Positions 27,072-36,442 of a stretch of 64,000 bases of DNA are shown piece after piece (position 1 is the stretch's first letter; every line of letters begins with the position of its first letter). The position numbers and the translations under genes were made by a program. Under the pieces are notes generated by a model, which saw only the letters and a list, made by a program, of their open reading frames with translations, ran no database searches and had not been told where the DNA came from. The stretch covers positions 124,001 through 188,000 of the forward strand of contig JBATUR010000005.1 of the NCBI GenBank assembly GCA_049671305.1. Direction: 5' to 3'. The stretch is from CADCTM01 sp049671305 (lineage in GTDB: Bacteria > Cyanobacteriota > Cyanobacteriia > Cyanobacteriales > Coleofasciculaceae).

Positions 27072-28772
27072 TTAATTCAATGTAGTTTCTGGGACTGTCA
27101 GTGGCTCTGAATCAGTGGCTGGTAATTCTGACGCTTCTGGAATTGGCTCAGATGCTGATTTTTTCAAGAAGCGTTGGGGAATTTCTGACTCAGTTGGTGC
27201 GAGTATGATTCTTGTGGGTGCAACGGGTGGTGTCAAGAAAACTTCTTTTAAATCGAGTTTTGGTGTTGCTGCTTCGTCGTTGGGTTCTAGTATTTCTGGT
27301 ATGGGAGCTTTTTCTATAAGTACAGGTTCAGGTACCACTTCTGGAGGTTGCTCAGTCCGATCTTCTGTTTCAGGCGATATTATTTCTGGCAGAGTAGTCG
27401 GTTCAGGTGATGGAATTTCCTCTATCGGCAGTTGTGGTGACGCTTGAGGAGCTTCTGTAGGACGCCGGAAGCGACCAAAGAAACCGCCTGGTTTGGACTT
27501 CTGAGTTTCTAGTTCTTGGGGTATTGATTCTGAGCTTGCAGGTAATTCCTCTTCAGGTATTGGGATGACTTCAGGTGTTGGTGTTGGAACTAAATCAGGT
27601 GTTGGGATGACTTCTGGTGATGGTGTTGGGATGACTTCTGGGACAATCACTTCAGGTGATGGTGTTGGTGTCTCAGGTTGACGCCGGAAGCGACCAAAGA
27701 AACCGCCTGATTTGGGTTCGTTGGGTTGGGTTTCGCTTGGTGTTGCTTCTATTTCGGGGAGTGCTGGTTGAATAGGTATTTCTGGTGTTGGTATTTCGTC
27801 TGGTGTTACTTCTGGTATTGGTATTTCGTCTGGTGTTATTTCTGGTATTGGTACTGGCTGATTTTCGTAGCCTGGTTCCACAATGCCACGAGCGGCAACT
27901 GCTGAGATTTCGCCGCGTATTAGTTTAGAAAGGGCGTCTTTACCTTTTGGCTGGTAGTCAATTAGGCGTACGGTATTGTTAAAAACATTTTTGACAGGAT
28001 TTCCCTGTTCGTCTAGAAATTCTAGTTGTACCCAGTTTTTGCCTGGTTTAAATCCTTTGAGATAAACTGACTGCCAGCGATCGAGAATGAAACTTTGACC
28101 GTTAACAGTGGCACGAATTCGCCAATCAGCGATCGCGTCTTCCGGGTTTTCCTGTGCCACTAGGTGTAATGGTGCGTTAGTTAGATAAAAGTCGAGCATA
28201 ATTGGCTCGGCTCCGTAGCTGCCCGTAGGACGGCTGTAAGTCAGCAGAGGTAGTGCCGAATCAGGGTTATTATCGGTTGTTTTTGTAAAAATGTGAAATG
28301 TTGTTTGGGCATAAGCGCCATCGTTTTTAAAGCTTTCATGCCAAGGAGTAGCAGCTAGTACTCGTAGGGTGTGAGTGCCTGGTTCTAAGTCTGAAAAAAC
28401 CAGCGGTTGCTTCAGGTCATAAACCATTGTGTAAGGTTTGTTGTCCAGAATTACTTCTAAATGAGGACCCATCTCTAGGGTTGGATCTTGAAAAATTGGT
28501 AAGTCTTGAACCATCAGCTCTACGGTTACTGTTGTGTCTTGAAGCACTTGCTCGGCTTGAGGACTGACGATACTCACTTGCGGTTGATATATAGCCAAGC
28601 TTTGACCTAGTTGTCGAATAACTGGAGGAGGGGCGACCTCTGAAAGTGACCCAGATATTTGAAACAAGGCTTTCTGGCTTTGAGATTTTGGCTCTGTCTT
28701 AGAATTATCTCCACAAGCCGCCAAACTGAGCGCCAAAACGGCAGCCATCAGGAATGATAAAAGTCTTCTCAT
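27072..28772 (-). CDS. proline-rich lipoprotein
   Basis: About 566 residues from the ATG at 28772; an earlier ATG at 28805 would put 11 polar residues before the signal and is rejected. The signal peptide ends in the lipobox LAAC. Residues about 40-290 form a beta-rich region (IVSPQAEQVLQDTTVTVELM, LEPGTHTLRVLAATPWHES). The last 270 residues are dominated by Pro/Glu/Thr repeats, with GGFFGRFRRQPETP and GGFFGRFRRPTEAP as two long repeats. Probably anchored in the inner or outer membrane facing the periplasm. Divergent from psaA across 521 bp. Function unknown. Confidence 0.8.
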   Translation of the reverse strand: MRRLLSFLMAAVLALSLAACGDNSKTEPKSQSQKALFQISGSLSEVAPPPVIRQLGQSLAIYQPQVSIVSPQAEQVLQDTTVTVELMVQDLPIFQDPTLEMGPHLEVILDNKPYTMVYDLKQPLVFSDLEPGTHTLRVLAATPWHESFKNDGAYAQTTFHIFTKTTDNNPDSALPLLTYSRPTGSYGAEPIMLDFYLTNAPLHLVAQENPEDAIADWRIRATVNGQSFILDRWQSVYLKGFKPGKNWVQLEFLDEQGNPVKNVFNNTVRLIDYQPKGKDALSKLIRGEISAVAARGIVEPGYENQPVPIPEITPDEIPIPEVTPDEIPTPEIPIQPALPEIEATPSETQPNEPKSGGFFGRFRRQPETPTPSPEVIVPEVIPTPSPEVIPTPDLVPTPTPEVIPIPEEELPASSESIPQELETQKSKPGGFFGRFRRPTEAPQASPQLPIEEIPSPEPTTLPEIISPETEDRTEQPPEVVPEPVLIEKAPIPEILEPNDEAATPKLDLKEVFLTPPVAPTRIILAPTESEIPQRFLKKSASEPIPEASELPATDSEPLTVPETTLN

Positions 28773-29293
28773 CGTTGTTATCCATCGGCAATTCGTACCC
28801 ACCACGTAATCTCCTTACTGCCACTGGCATTCCATCTTAACTACTTAACAAAAGCCAAACCATAGGCACTATAGCCCAAACTACTCTACCTACCCTCTAA
28901 AATTGGGTGTAATTTTTGCTTTTTGCAAAAGTGCTAGCTTCCTTAACCCATTTTGGCGCGATTTGCTGAGGGTTAACAAATTATGAGGTTAATTGCCGAA
29001 AAGTTTGCGTTTTATAACATTTATGCCAGTTCCCCTTGACTTTTTTTCGAGTAGTTGGCGGATTACAAGCCAAAGTAGGGCTTGATTTGCCGAAATTTGA
29101 ATTATTGTTAAGTGCCGCCAAAAACTACCCAAACCAGCACCTATCATCTACAACAGAAGGTAATTACTTCTTACAAAGCGAGTATCTCGTTTTCCTCTGA
29201 AAGCCTCCCAAACCATTGGTGCTTTCTAAAACATAAAAAATCCACATTCCCCCTGGGATATTTCTCGTTCCTTGTCTAGAGAGGAGACTCCTC
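28773..29293. promoter_or_regulatory. divergent regulatory region upstream of psaA
   Basis: 521 bp between the lipoprotein gene and psaA. psaAB promoters in cyanobacteria are typically complex and light-regulated, so the length is expected. I see a TTGACT at 29036-29041 without a good -10 box at the right spacing, and a very GC-poor stretch at 29000-29045. No transcription start can be fixed. Confidence 0.4.
29281..29293 (+). promoter_or_regulatory. psaA ribosome-binding site in a small hairpin
   Basis: GAGGAG (29281-29286) lies seven bases before the psaA ATG at 29294. It is part of the perfect inverted repeat GAGGA-GAC-TCCTC, so the Shine-Dalgarno could be sequestered in a five-pair stem. 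Confidence 0.5.
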
Positions 29294-31549
29294 ATGACAA
29301 TTAGCCCTCCTGAGGGAGAGCGTAAAGTTAGAGTCGTGGTCGATAAAGACCCGGTAGCTACTTCATTTGAGAAGTGGGCAAAGCCAGGACATTTTGACCG
29401 CACTCTGGTTAAGGGCCCCAAAACCACAACTTGGATTTGGAACCTTCACGCTCTCGGTAATGATTTTGACAGTCACACAAGTGACTTAGAAGACGTATCT
29501 CGAAAAATCTTTAGCGCTCACTTTGGTCACTTAGCTGTGATCTTTGTCTGGTTGAGCGGTATGTATTTTCACGGCGCTCGTTTTTCCAACTACGAAGCTT
29601 GGTTAAGCGATCCGTTAAGCATTAAGCCAAGCGCTCAAGTTGTCTGGCCCATTGTTGGTCAAGGCATTTTAAATGCGGATGTCGGTGGCGGTTTCCACGG
29701 CATTCAGATCACATCTGGATTCTTCCAGCTTTGGCGTGCTAGTGGTATCACTAATGAGTTCCAGCTTTACTGCACCGCAATTGGCGGTTTGGTAATGGCA
29801 GCCCTGATGCTGTTTGCTGGCTGGTTCCACTACCACAAACGCGCCCCAAAACTGGAATGGTTCCAAAACGTGGAATCAATGATGAACCACCACCTAGCCG
29901 GGTTACTTGGACTTGGCTGTTTGGGTTGGGCTGGTCACCAGATCCACGTTTCTCTGCCCATCAACAAGCTGTTGGATGCTGGGGTTGCCGCAAGCGACAT
30001 TCCCCTGCCTCACGAGTTCATCTTGAACCGCAGTTTGATGGCAGAACTATATCCCAGCTTTGCTCAAGGATTGAAGCCTTTTTATACCTTGAATTGGGGT
30101 CAGTATGCTGACTTCCTAACCTTCAAAGGTGGCTTAAATCCAGTGACTGGTGGTTTGTGGCTGTCAGATACAGCTCACCATCACCTAGCATTAGCTGTGT
30201 TGTTCATCGTTGCGGGCCATATGTACCGGACTAACTGGGGCATTGGTCACAGCATGAAGGAAATTCTAGAGAATCATAAAGGTCCCTTCACAGGTGAAGG
30301 ACACAAAGGTCTTTATGAAACTCTCACCACCTCCTGGCACGCTCAGTTGGCAATTAACCTTGCCATGCTAGGCTCATTGACGATCATCGTAGCTCACCAT
30401 ATGTACGCGATGCCTCCGTATCCGTACATCGCGACTGACTACGCCACACAGATCTCCCTCTTTACCCACCATATGTGGATTGGAGCCTTCTGTATCGTTG
30501 GTGGTGCAGCTCACGGCGCTATTTATATGGTGCGAGACTACGATCCAAACCTGAACCAAAATAATCTTTTGGATCGGGTAATTCGTCACCGTGACGCAAT
30601 TATCTCTCACTTGAACTGGGTTTGTATCTTCCTAGGCTTCCATAGCTTCGGTCTGTACGTTCATAACGACACGATGCGGGCTTTTGGTCGTCCTCAAGAT
30701 ATGTTCTCCGACACAGCTATTCAATTACAGCCTGTGTTTGCACAGTGGGTTCAAAACATTCATGCTTTAGCCCCCGGAAATACGGCTCCCAATGCGCTAG
30801 AACCTGTTAGCTATGCATTTGGTGGCGGCATTGTAGCGGTTGGCGGCAAAGTGGCAATGATGCCGATTGCGCTGGGGACGGCGGACTTTATGGTTCACCA
30901 CATCCATGCCTTTACAATTCATGTCACCGTACTGATTCTGCTTAAAGGTGTTTTGTTCGCCCGTAGCTCTCGTCTGATTCCAGACAAAGCGAATCTGGGC
31001 TTCCGCTTCCCTTGTGATGGACCAGGACGCGGTGGTACTTGCCAAGTATCCGGTTGGGACCATGTGTTCCTTGGTTTGTTCTGGATGTATAACTGCATTT
31101 CGGTGGTAATTTTCCACTTTAGCTGGAAGATGCAGTCAGATGTCTGGGGTACAGTAGCTCCGGATGGCACAGTGTCTCACATTACGGGAGGCAACTTTGC
31201 CGCCAGCGCAATCACCATTAATGGTTGGTTACGCGACTTCTTGTGGGCGCAAGCCTCTCAGGTGATTAGTTCCTACGGCAGTGCACTTTCGGCTTACGGA
31301 TTGCTCTTCTTAGGCGCTCACTTTGTTTGGGCTTTCAGCTTGATGTTCCTGTTCAGTGGTCGCGGCTACTGGCAAGAGCTGATTGAATCGATTGTTTGGG
31401 CACATAATAAATTAAAAGTAGCCCCAGCAATTCAGCCTCGTGCTCTGAGCATTATTCAGGGTCGGGCTGTGGGGGTAGCTCACTACCTCCTAGGAGGAAT
31501 TGTCACAACCTGGGCATTCTTCCTAGCACGAATCATTTCAGTTGGATAA
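29294..31549 (+). CDS. psaA: photosystem I P700 apoprotein A1 (PsaA)
   Basis: A 751-residue core subunit of photosystem I with 11 transmembrane helices. It binds P700, the A0/A1 cofactors and half of the Fx 4Fe-4S cluster; the Fx loop FPCDGPGRGGTC is intact. Many chlorophyll-ligating His pairs (for example DTAHHHLALAVLFIVAGHMYRTNWG) are conserved. The start MTISPPEGERKVRVVVDKDP is the standard PsaA N-terminus. Located in thylakoids and co-transcribed with psaB. Confidence 0.99.
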   Translation: MTISPPEGERKVRVVVDKDPVATSFEKWAKPGHFDRTLVKGPKTTTWIWNLHALGNDFDSHTSDLEDVSRKIFSAHFGHLAVIFVWLSGMYFHGARFSNYEAWLSDPLSIKPSAQVVWPIVGQGILNADVGGGFHGIQITSGFFQLWRASGITNEFQLYCTAIGGLVMAALMLFAGWFHYHKRAPKLEWFQNVESMMNHHLAGLLGLGCLGWAGHQIHVSLPINKLLDAGVAASDIPLPHEFILNRSLMAELYPSFAQGLKPFYTLNWGQYADFLTFKGGLNPVTGGLWLSDTAHHHLALAVLFIVAGHMYRTNWGIGHSMKEILENHKGPFTGEGHKGLYETLTTSWHAQLAINLAMLGSLTIIVAHHMYAMPPYPYIATDYATQISLFTHHMWIGAFCIVGGAAHGAIYMVRDYDPNLNQNNLLDRVIRHRDAIISHLNWVCIFLGFHSFGLYVHNDTMRAFGRPQDMFSDTAIQLQPVFAQWVQNIHALAPGNTAPNALEPVSYAFGGGIVAVGGKVAMMPIALGTADFMVHHIHAFTIHVTVLILLKGVLFARSSRLIPDKANLGFRFPCDGPGRGGTCQVSGWDHVFLGLFWMYNCISVVIFHFSWKMQSDVWGTVAPDGTVSHITGGNFAASAITINGWLRDFLWAQASQVISSYGSALSAYGLLFLGAHFVWAFSLMFLFSGRGYWQELIESIVWAHNKLKVAPAIQPRALSIIQGRAVGVAHYLLGGIVTTWAFFLARIISVG

Positions 31550-31623
31550 CAACGTACTGATTCGATACAAAGTTTAAAGTGGCAGTTGATCGCTTGTTCA
31601 CCTGCCCTTGACCCAAGAACAAA

Positions 31624-31643
31624 CCTGGAACACCTGTTCCAGG
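31624..31643 (+). repeat. perfect inverted repeat in the psaA-psaB spacer
   Basis: CCTGGAACA (31624-31632) and TGTTCCAGG (31635-31643) are separated by only CC. No T run follows, so it is not a standard terminator. It may be an mRNA-processing or stability element within the psaAB transcript, or an operator. Confidence 0.6.
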
Positions 31644-31719
31644 GGGTCATCCAGACAGAGAATGAGCAGCGACATTGCATCAGTCTCATGTGTCTAGCGA
31701 GGAGGATTTCCTAAGACAG

Positions 31720-33948
31720 ATGGCAACAAAATTTCCCAAATTTAGCCAAGACCTCGCCCAAGATCCGACAACACGTCGAATCTGGTACGGGATTGCCACG
31801 GCTCACGACTTTGAAAGCCATGATGGCATGACCGAAGAGAATCTTTATCAAAAGATTTTTGCTTCACACTTCGGCCATCTAGCAATCATATTCCTGTGGA
31901 CTTCCGGCACCCTGTTCCACGTAGCGTGGCAAGGTAACTTTGAGCAGTGGATCAAAGATCCACTAAACGTCCGTCCCATCGCCCACGCGATTTGGGACCC
32001 CCAATTCGGCGCACCAGCAGTAGATGCTTTTACTCAAGCTGGCGCCTCTAACCCAGTTAACATTGCTTACTCTGGTGTTTACCACTGGTTCTACACCATT
32101 GGTATGACCGCCAATAACGACCTGTACCAAGGTGCAGTGTTCCTCTTATTGTTGTCAGCAGTTTTCTTATTTGCAGGCTGGTTACACTTACAGCCCAAAT
32201 TCCGCCCCAGTTTGGCTTGGTTTAAGAGTGCTGAGTCTCGCTTAAACCACCACCTGGCAGGTTTGTTTGGTGTAAGCTCTCTAGCCTGGACAGGACACCT
32301 AGTTCACGTCGCTATCCCCGAAGCTCGCGGGCAGCACGTAGGTTGGGACAACTTCTTGTCTGTGAAGCCGCACCCCGCAGGCTTAGGTCCCTTTTTCACC
32401 GGAAATTGGGGAGTCTATGCCCAGAATCCAGATACTGCTGGTCATGTATTTGGTACTTCTGAAGGTGCCGGTTCAGCGATTTTGACTTTCTTGGGTGGCT
32501 TCCACCCTCAGACAGAATCTCTGTGGCTAACTGATATCGCTCATCACCATTTGGCGATCGCAGTTCTCTTCATCATTGCGGGTCATATGTACCGCACCAA
32601 CTTCGGCATTGGTCACAGCATCAAAGAAATGCTGAACTCCAAAGCCGGTTTGATCGGTGGCAAGAGTGAAGGTCAGTTCAACTTGCCTCACCAAGGCTTG
32701 TATGACACCTACAACAACTCCCTGCACTTCCAGCTAGCCTTTCACTTGGCAGCTTTAGGAGTTGTGACCTCCTTGGTAGCGCAGCATATGTATTCCCTGC
32801 CTCCTTATGCCTTCATGGCTAAGGACTTCACCACCCAAGCGGCGCTATATACCCACCACCAGTACATTGCTGGCTTCATCATGGTCGGTGCGTTCGCTCA
32901 CGGTGCGATTTTCTTAGTTCGGGACTACGATCCTGAGCAGAACAAAGGAAACGTCTTGGATCGGGTACTACGGCACAAAGAGGCGATTATCTCGCACTTG
33001 TCCTGGGTTTCCCTGTTCTTGGGTTTCCACACCCTCGGTTTGTACGTCCACAATGACGTTGTGGTTGCCTTTGGTACTCCTGAAAAGCAAATCCTGATTG
33101 AACCAGTGTTTGCTCAGTTCATCCAAGCGTCTCATGGTAAGGCGCTCTATGGAATGGATGTTCTGTTGTCAAATCCAGACAGTATTGCTACCACCGCTTG
33201 GCCCAATTATGCCAACGTCTGGTTGCCTGGCTGGTTGGATGCGATTAACAACACCACAAACTCTCTGTTCTTGACCATTGGACCTGGCGATTTCCTGATT
33301 CACCATGCGATCGCACTAGGACTCCACACCACCACCTTGATTTTGGTCAAAGGTGCGTTGGATGCCCGTGGTTCCAAGTTAATGCCAGATAAGAAAGACT
33401 TCGGTTATGCCTTCCCCTGCGACGGTCCTGGTCGTGGCGGTACTTGCGACATCTCAGCTTGGGATTCTTTCTACCTCTCGATGTTCTGGATGCTGAACAC
33501 CATTGGTTGGGTAACCTTCTACTGGCATTGGAAGCATTTGGGTATTTGGCAAGGCAACGTTGCTCAGTTCAATGAGTCCTCAACTTATCTCATGGGCTGG
33601 CTGCGTGACTACCTCTGGCTCTATTCCGCTCAGTTAATTAATGGTTACAACCCTTACGGGATGAATAACTTGGCAGTCTGGTCTTGGATGTTCCTCTTTG
33701 GACACCTAGTTTGGGCGACCGGTTTCATGTTCCTGATTAGCTGGCGTGGTTACTGGCAAGAGTTGATTGAAACTCTCGTCTGGGCACACGAGCGCACTCC
33801 TCTTGCTAACTTGATTCGCTGGAAGGATAAGCCAGTTGCTATGTCCATTGTTCAAGGTCGTGTGGTTGGTTTAGCTCACTTTACAGTTGGCTATATCCTC
33901 ACTTATGCGGCGTTCTTAATTGCCTCGACTGCTGGTAAATTTGGCTAA
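31720..33948 (+). CDS. psaB: photosystem I P700 apoprotein A2 (PsaB)
   Basis: The start is set at the ATG at 31720, giving the universal MATKFPKFSQDLAQDPTTRR N-terminus and 742 residues. An in-frame ATG 45 bp upstream would add 15 residues not found in the family. A GAGGAGG lies 14 bases before the chosen ATG. The protein carries 11 helices, the Fx loop FPCDGPGRGGTC and the conserved chlorophyll His residues. It is the heterodimer partner of PsaA in thylakoid photosystem I. Confidence 0.98.
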   Translation: MATKFPKFSQDLAQDPTTRRIWYGIATAHDFESHDGMTEENLYQKIFASHFGHLAIIFLWTSGTLFHVAWQGNFEQWIKDPLNVRPIAHAIWDPQFGAPAVDAFTQAGASNPVNIAYSGVYHWFYTIGMTANNDLYQGAVFLLLLSAVFLFAGWLHLQPKFRPSLAWFKSAESRLNHHLAGLFGVSSLAWTGHLVHVAIPEARGQHVGWDNFLSVKPHPAGLGPFFTGNWGVYAQNPDTAGHVFGTSEGAGSAILTFLGGFHPQTESLWLTDIAHHHLAIAVLFIIAGHMYRTNFGIGHSIKEMLNSKAGLIGGKSEGQFNLPHQGLYDTYNNSLHFQLAFHLAALGVVTSLVAQHMYSLPPYAFMAKDFTTQAALYTHHQYIAGFIMVGAFAHGAIFLVRDYDPEQNKGNVLDRVLRHKEAIISHLSWVSLFLGFHTLGLYVHNDVVVAFGTPEKQILIEPVFAQFIQASHGKALYGMDVLLSNPDSIATTAWPNYANVWLPGWLDAINNTTNSLFLTIGPGDFLIHHAIALGLHTTTLILVKGALDARGSKLMPDKKDFGYAFPCDGPGRGGTCDISAWDSFYLSMFWMLNTIGWVTFYWHWKHLGIWQGNVAQFNESSTYLMGWLRDYLWLYSAQLINGYNPYGMNNLAVWSWMFLFGHLVWATGFMFLISWRGYWQELIETLVWAHERTPLANLIRWKDKPVAMSIVQGRVVGLAHFTVGYILTYAAFLIASTAGKFG

Positions 33949-33981
33949 CAAAGCTAAATAGCATTGTCGGTAATTAAAAAT

Positions 33982-34014
33982 AATTCCCCTGCCTTCGGGT
34001 AGGGGATTTTTTAT
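33982..34014 (+). terminator. terminator of the psaAB operon
   Basis: AATTCCCCTGCC (33982-33993) pairs with GGTAGGGGATT (33998-34008) around a TTCG tetraloop, followed by a T run. It lies 34 bp after the psaB stop. Confidence 0.88.
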
Positions 34015-34088
34015 AATGTATTTGTGCGGATATTTGAAAGGAATCAGAGAAAGGCATAACAGCTCTAATCATAGGAAAATCGTTCTAA

Positions 34089-35009
34089 ATGCTTGTATTT
34101 TTTCTCCACGGCGTTGCTACAAAAAATGCCGGATATTCAAAACAATTAGAAGCTCTCGTTAAAGATGAATTTATTAAAAGAGATCAGCCGCTTCCTCTCT
34201 TCTACGCTAGCTTCTGGGGTAATGTCTTAAATCAAACAGGTCAAATTTGGAACTGGGTTCATCAAGATTTGCAAGACCTTAAGAGAACTCATTCCCAAGT
34301 TGACGTAAAAGATGTATTCCGCTATCAAGAATTTAGACAAGATTTTATTTCTGAATTTTTTGGAGATATCCTTACTTACTTCAATACAAAACGAGGCAGA
34401 AAAATTAGGGAACTTATTGCACAGGGATTACATGACTTTATAAGTAATTGTCCTCAAGATGATGAACTGCACATTATTACCCACTCACTCGGTAGCGTAA
34501 TTCTATGGGATGTTTTGTTTTCTGACGAGTTTAAGTCTGATGATCCAGCTTATGAAATCCGCTCAATGATTAATTCACTTACTTCTACCAATCAGGTAGA
34601 AAACACATACCTAAAAAGCATTACAACAATGGGTTCACCTATTTTGTTTTTTAATATGATGCTAAATATTAATCAGGATAAAATAAGAGTCTTGGCTACC
34701 AAATATCAAAAAAACCCTCTTAGGTGGGTCAATATCATCCACTCCTCAGATATTATTGCTTATCCCCTTCAAGCAAGCCTGAATGTTGATTTGTTACCTA
34801 ACTTATTTTTTCGGGATAAGTACATCTGGGCTGATGCTAATTTCGCAGAAAGAGGCGCACGTACTTTTGGTCAAGCTCATGCAGCAATGGCTCTAGGTGT
34901 TGCTGATGCTCATAGCTACTACTGGCGTAGTCCTGGTGCAGCCAGCCTAATTACCGCTAATATTCTGGGCGACTACAAGGCGATAAACTCTGCCACTCTA
35001 AAAGAATAA
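34089..35009 (+). CDS. alpha/beta-hydrolase-like protein
   Basis: A 306-residue protein with an N-terminal LVFFLHGV strand-turn (oxyanion region) and a nucleophile elbow-like ITHSLGSVILWD (Ser in HSLGS). A late His in GQAHAAMALGVADAHSYYW could complete the triad. It resembles bacterial lipase/esterase-like hydrolases of the PGAP1/DUF676 type. No signal peptide. It lies just after the psaAB terminator and is transcribed separately. The substrate is unknown. Confidence 0.7.
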   Translation: MLVFFLHGVATKNAGYSKQLEALVKDEFIKRDQPLPLFYASFWGNVLNQTGQIWNWVHQDLQDLKRTHSQVDVKDVFRYQEFRQDFISEFFGDILTYFNTKRGRKIRELIAQGLHDFISNCPQDDELHIITHSLGSVILWDVLFSDEFKSDDPAYEIRSMINSLTSTNQVENTYLKSITTMGSPILFFNMMLNINQDKIRVLATKYQKNPLRWVNIIHSSDIIAYPLQASLNVDLLPNLFFRDKYIWADANFAERGARTFGQAHAAMALGVADAHSYYWRSPGAASLITANILGDYKAINSATLKE

Positions 35010-35148
35010 GGTGGCAGTATAGGGGTGTAGGCATTTTGTAAAGCTAGTTGGTAAATAATCAGAAACTTGGAATTGTTTGAATCTATAGTACAAGTTATCT
35101 TTTCTTTCTTAAACCAGAGCAAACACTTATTTTGCAGTTAAAAAAACT

Positions 35149-35361
35149 TTATTCCTCCAAAATCTCCACCAAATCCTCAATCATCACATCAAAAGTACGG
35201 GCAAGTCTATGTATAGCAGTAAAATCAACCATTGCCATACCTGGAGAACGAGCATAGTGCCTGACAGTACTGTATACGATTCCAGAACGATCAGAAACTT
35301 CCTTGAGCGTCCATCCTTTCTCCGAAGCAAATTCTCGAATTCTTAACTTGACCAAGCCCAT
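35149..35361 (-). CDS. XRE-family HTH regulator (Cro/C1 type)
   Basis: A 70-residue single-domain DNA-binding protein: KLRIREFASEKGWTLKEVSD, SGIVYSTVRHYARSP as the recognition helix region, and IHRLARTFDVMIEDLVEIL. It is too small to carry a sensory domain. The size is typical of antitoxin-like or phage-type repressors, but no toxin gene is adjacent. Its promoter lies next to a large HIP1-based inverted repeat (35418-35458), which may be its operator or just a HIP1 pair. Confidence 0.85.
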   Translation of the reverse strand: MGLVKLRIREFASEKGWTLKEVSDRSGIVYSTVRHYARSPGMAMVDFTAIHRLARTFDVMIEDLVEILEE

Positions 35362-35417
35362 AATTGATTGACAAGTGATGAGACTATATCGTTTAATTAA
35401 AGAGAATTAAATATCAA

Positions 35418-35458
35418 GCGATCGCTCTCACAGTTTAGCAGGCTAAAAGAGCGATCGC
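35418..35458. repeat. inverted pair of HIP1 octamers
   Basis: GCGATCGCTCT (35418-35428) and AGAGCGATCGC (35448-35458) form an 11-bp inverted repeat with a 19-base spacer between the XRE gene and the plus-strand gene at 35507. HIP1 is a genome-wide cyanobacterial motif; paired inverted copies in a divergent promoter are less common. Confidence 0.7.
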
Positions 35459-35506
35459 CTACGAACCCCCCAGTAACAAAAGTCAACCCAGAGGCGCTTC
35501 CTTAAT

Positions 35507-35989
35507 ATGGTATCAACACCGATGGCAAAAAAGCTCGTTATTACCCAATCAAAAATCAATCACAAGTCAGGAATACTTCATCCGCTTGTGAGATTTGTCA
35601 CAGAAGAGACAGTAGCACTACTCTTCAACCTCCAACCAGACGAAATTTATCGCATCGACTGCTGGCGGCACGTTGTCTACATTCACGGCAAAGGAGTCAG
35701 CAAATTTGTCAGCTACGCCGACTTTCCGCCCCATATCGGCGTAGAGACGCCAACCACTCAAGACTTTGTGCGCTGGCGCAAGCGTTGGAAAAAGCGTTGG
35801 AAACTCAACCAAGCACCCAAGTTTTGGACACAATTCTACACTTATCAATTTAAACAAGCTGCCACAGAATCTAAACTACTAAATTGGGGAAAACTAATCG
35901 CTGTCATTAAGTCTGTATTATCCGATACCAGCGTCCAACAACTTCGAGAAGCTTACAAACAAGAAAAGTACCTTTGGCACAACTTCTAA
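35507..35989 (+). CDS. hypothetical protein (160 aa)
   Basis: Not recognised. A basic, Trp/Arg-rich protein of 160 residues (or 155 from the in-frame ATG at 35522). Features are IYRIDCWRHVVYIHGKGVSKFVSYADFPPH in the first half, a basic RWRKRWKKRWKLN segment near residue 90, and a helical end. The basic segment suggests nucleic-acid or membrane-surface binding. It is divergent from the XRE gene. Confidence 0.6.
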   Translation: MVSTPMAKKLVITQSKINHKSGILHPLVRFVTEETVALLFNLQPDEIYRIDCWRHVVYIHGKGVSKFVSYADFPPHIGVETPTTQDFVRWRKRWKKRWKLNQAPKFWTQFYTYQFKQAATESKLLNWGKLIAVIKSVLSDTSVQQLREAYKQEKYLWHNF

Positions 35990-36003
35990 TAACTAAAACA
36001 ACA

Positions 36004-36032
36004 ATAAAAAATTCCCCACCAAAGGCAGGGAA
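36004..36032 (-). terminator. terminator after psaI
   Basis: On the minus strand ATTCCCTGCC-TTT-GGTGGGGAAT forms a ten-pair stem with two G-U pairs, followed by TTTTTATTG. It lies about 60 bp beyond the psaI stop. Confidence 0.8.
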
Positions 36033-36090
36033 TAATCAGTAATGAAAGTAAAATTAAGCCAACCAAAATTGGCTCAAAACCTAGTCTAAT

Positions 36091-36207
36091 TTAGGCATCA
36101 CTTTCGATATAGATAAATAACAGCCCGAAAACCACAGCAGGTAAAAGCCAAGTAACTACAGGGATTAAGATCCAAGGTAAAAAGGAAGCAGCGTATGAAC
36201 CTGTCAT
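36091..36207 (-). CDS. psaI: photosystem I subunit VIII (PsaI)
   Basis: A 38-residue single-helix protein. It starts MTGSYAASFLPWILIPVVTW and ends GLLFIYIESDA. This matches the PsaI family, which contacts PsaL and helps trimer formation in photosystem I. The single transmembrane segment covers about residues 10-32. It lies 235 bp downstream of psaL on the same strand, the usual psaL-psaI pairing, and is followed by a terminator. Confidence 0.95.
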   Translation of the reverse strand: MTGSYAASFLPWILIPVVTWLLPAVVFGLLFIYIESDA

Positions 36208-36442
36208 ATCAAATCCTAACTAAATTTACAAAGTGCTTAGATGGATATTACTACCAACTGAAGTTAAGATTCTTCCATCTAAAGATCCTTAACAAATTGG
36301 GATCGGAAGCAGATCCCAGCAGTTTTTGTTTGTAGCAACAAAAGTCAAAGATAGCTTGCAAAAAGCTTCATTTAGACTCATCTTGAGGAATTGCCTTAAA
36401 AATGACAAGAGTGATTTTCAGTCATTCCCAAAGCAATATTCC

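Noticed and set aside
29036..29066. TTGACT followed by GATTAC as a psaA promoter
   Set aside because: The -10 match is poor and psaA leaders are long; no start site can be supported from sequence alone.
29164..29427. Minus-strand frame over the psaA start
   Set aside because: It is antisense to the highly conserved psaA 5' end and has no family resemblance.
36091..36207. PsaI as a possible PsaJ or PsaM
   Set aside because: The sequence LPWILIPVVTWLLPAVVFG and the position after psaL fit PsaI and not the other small subunits.
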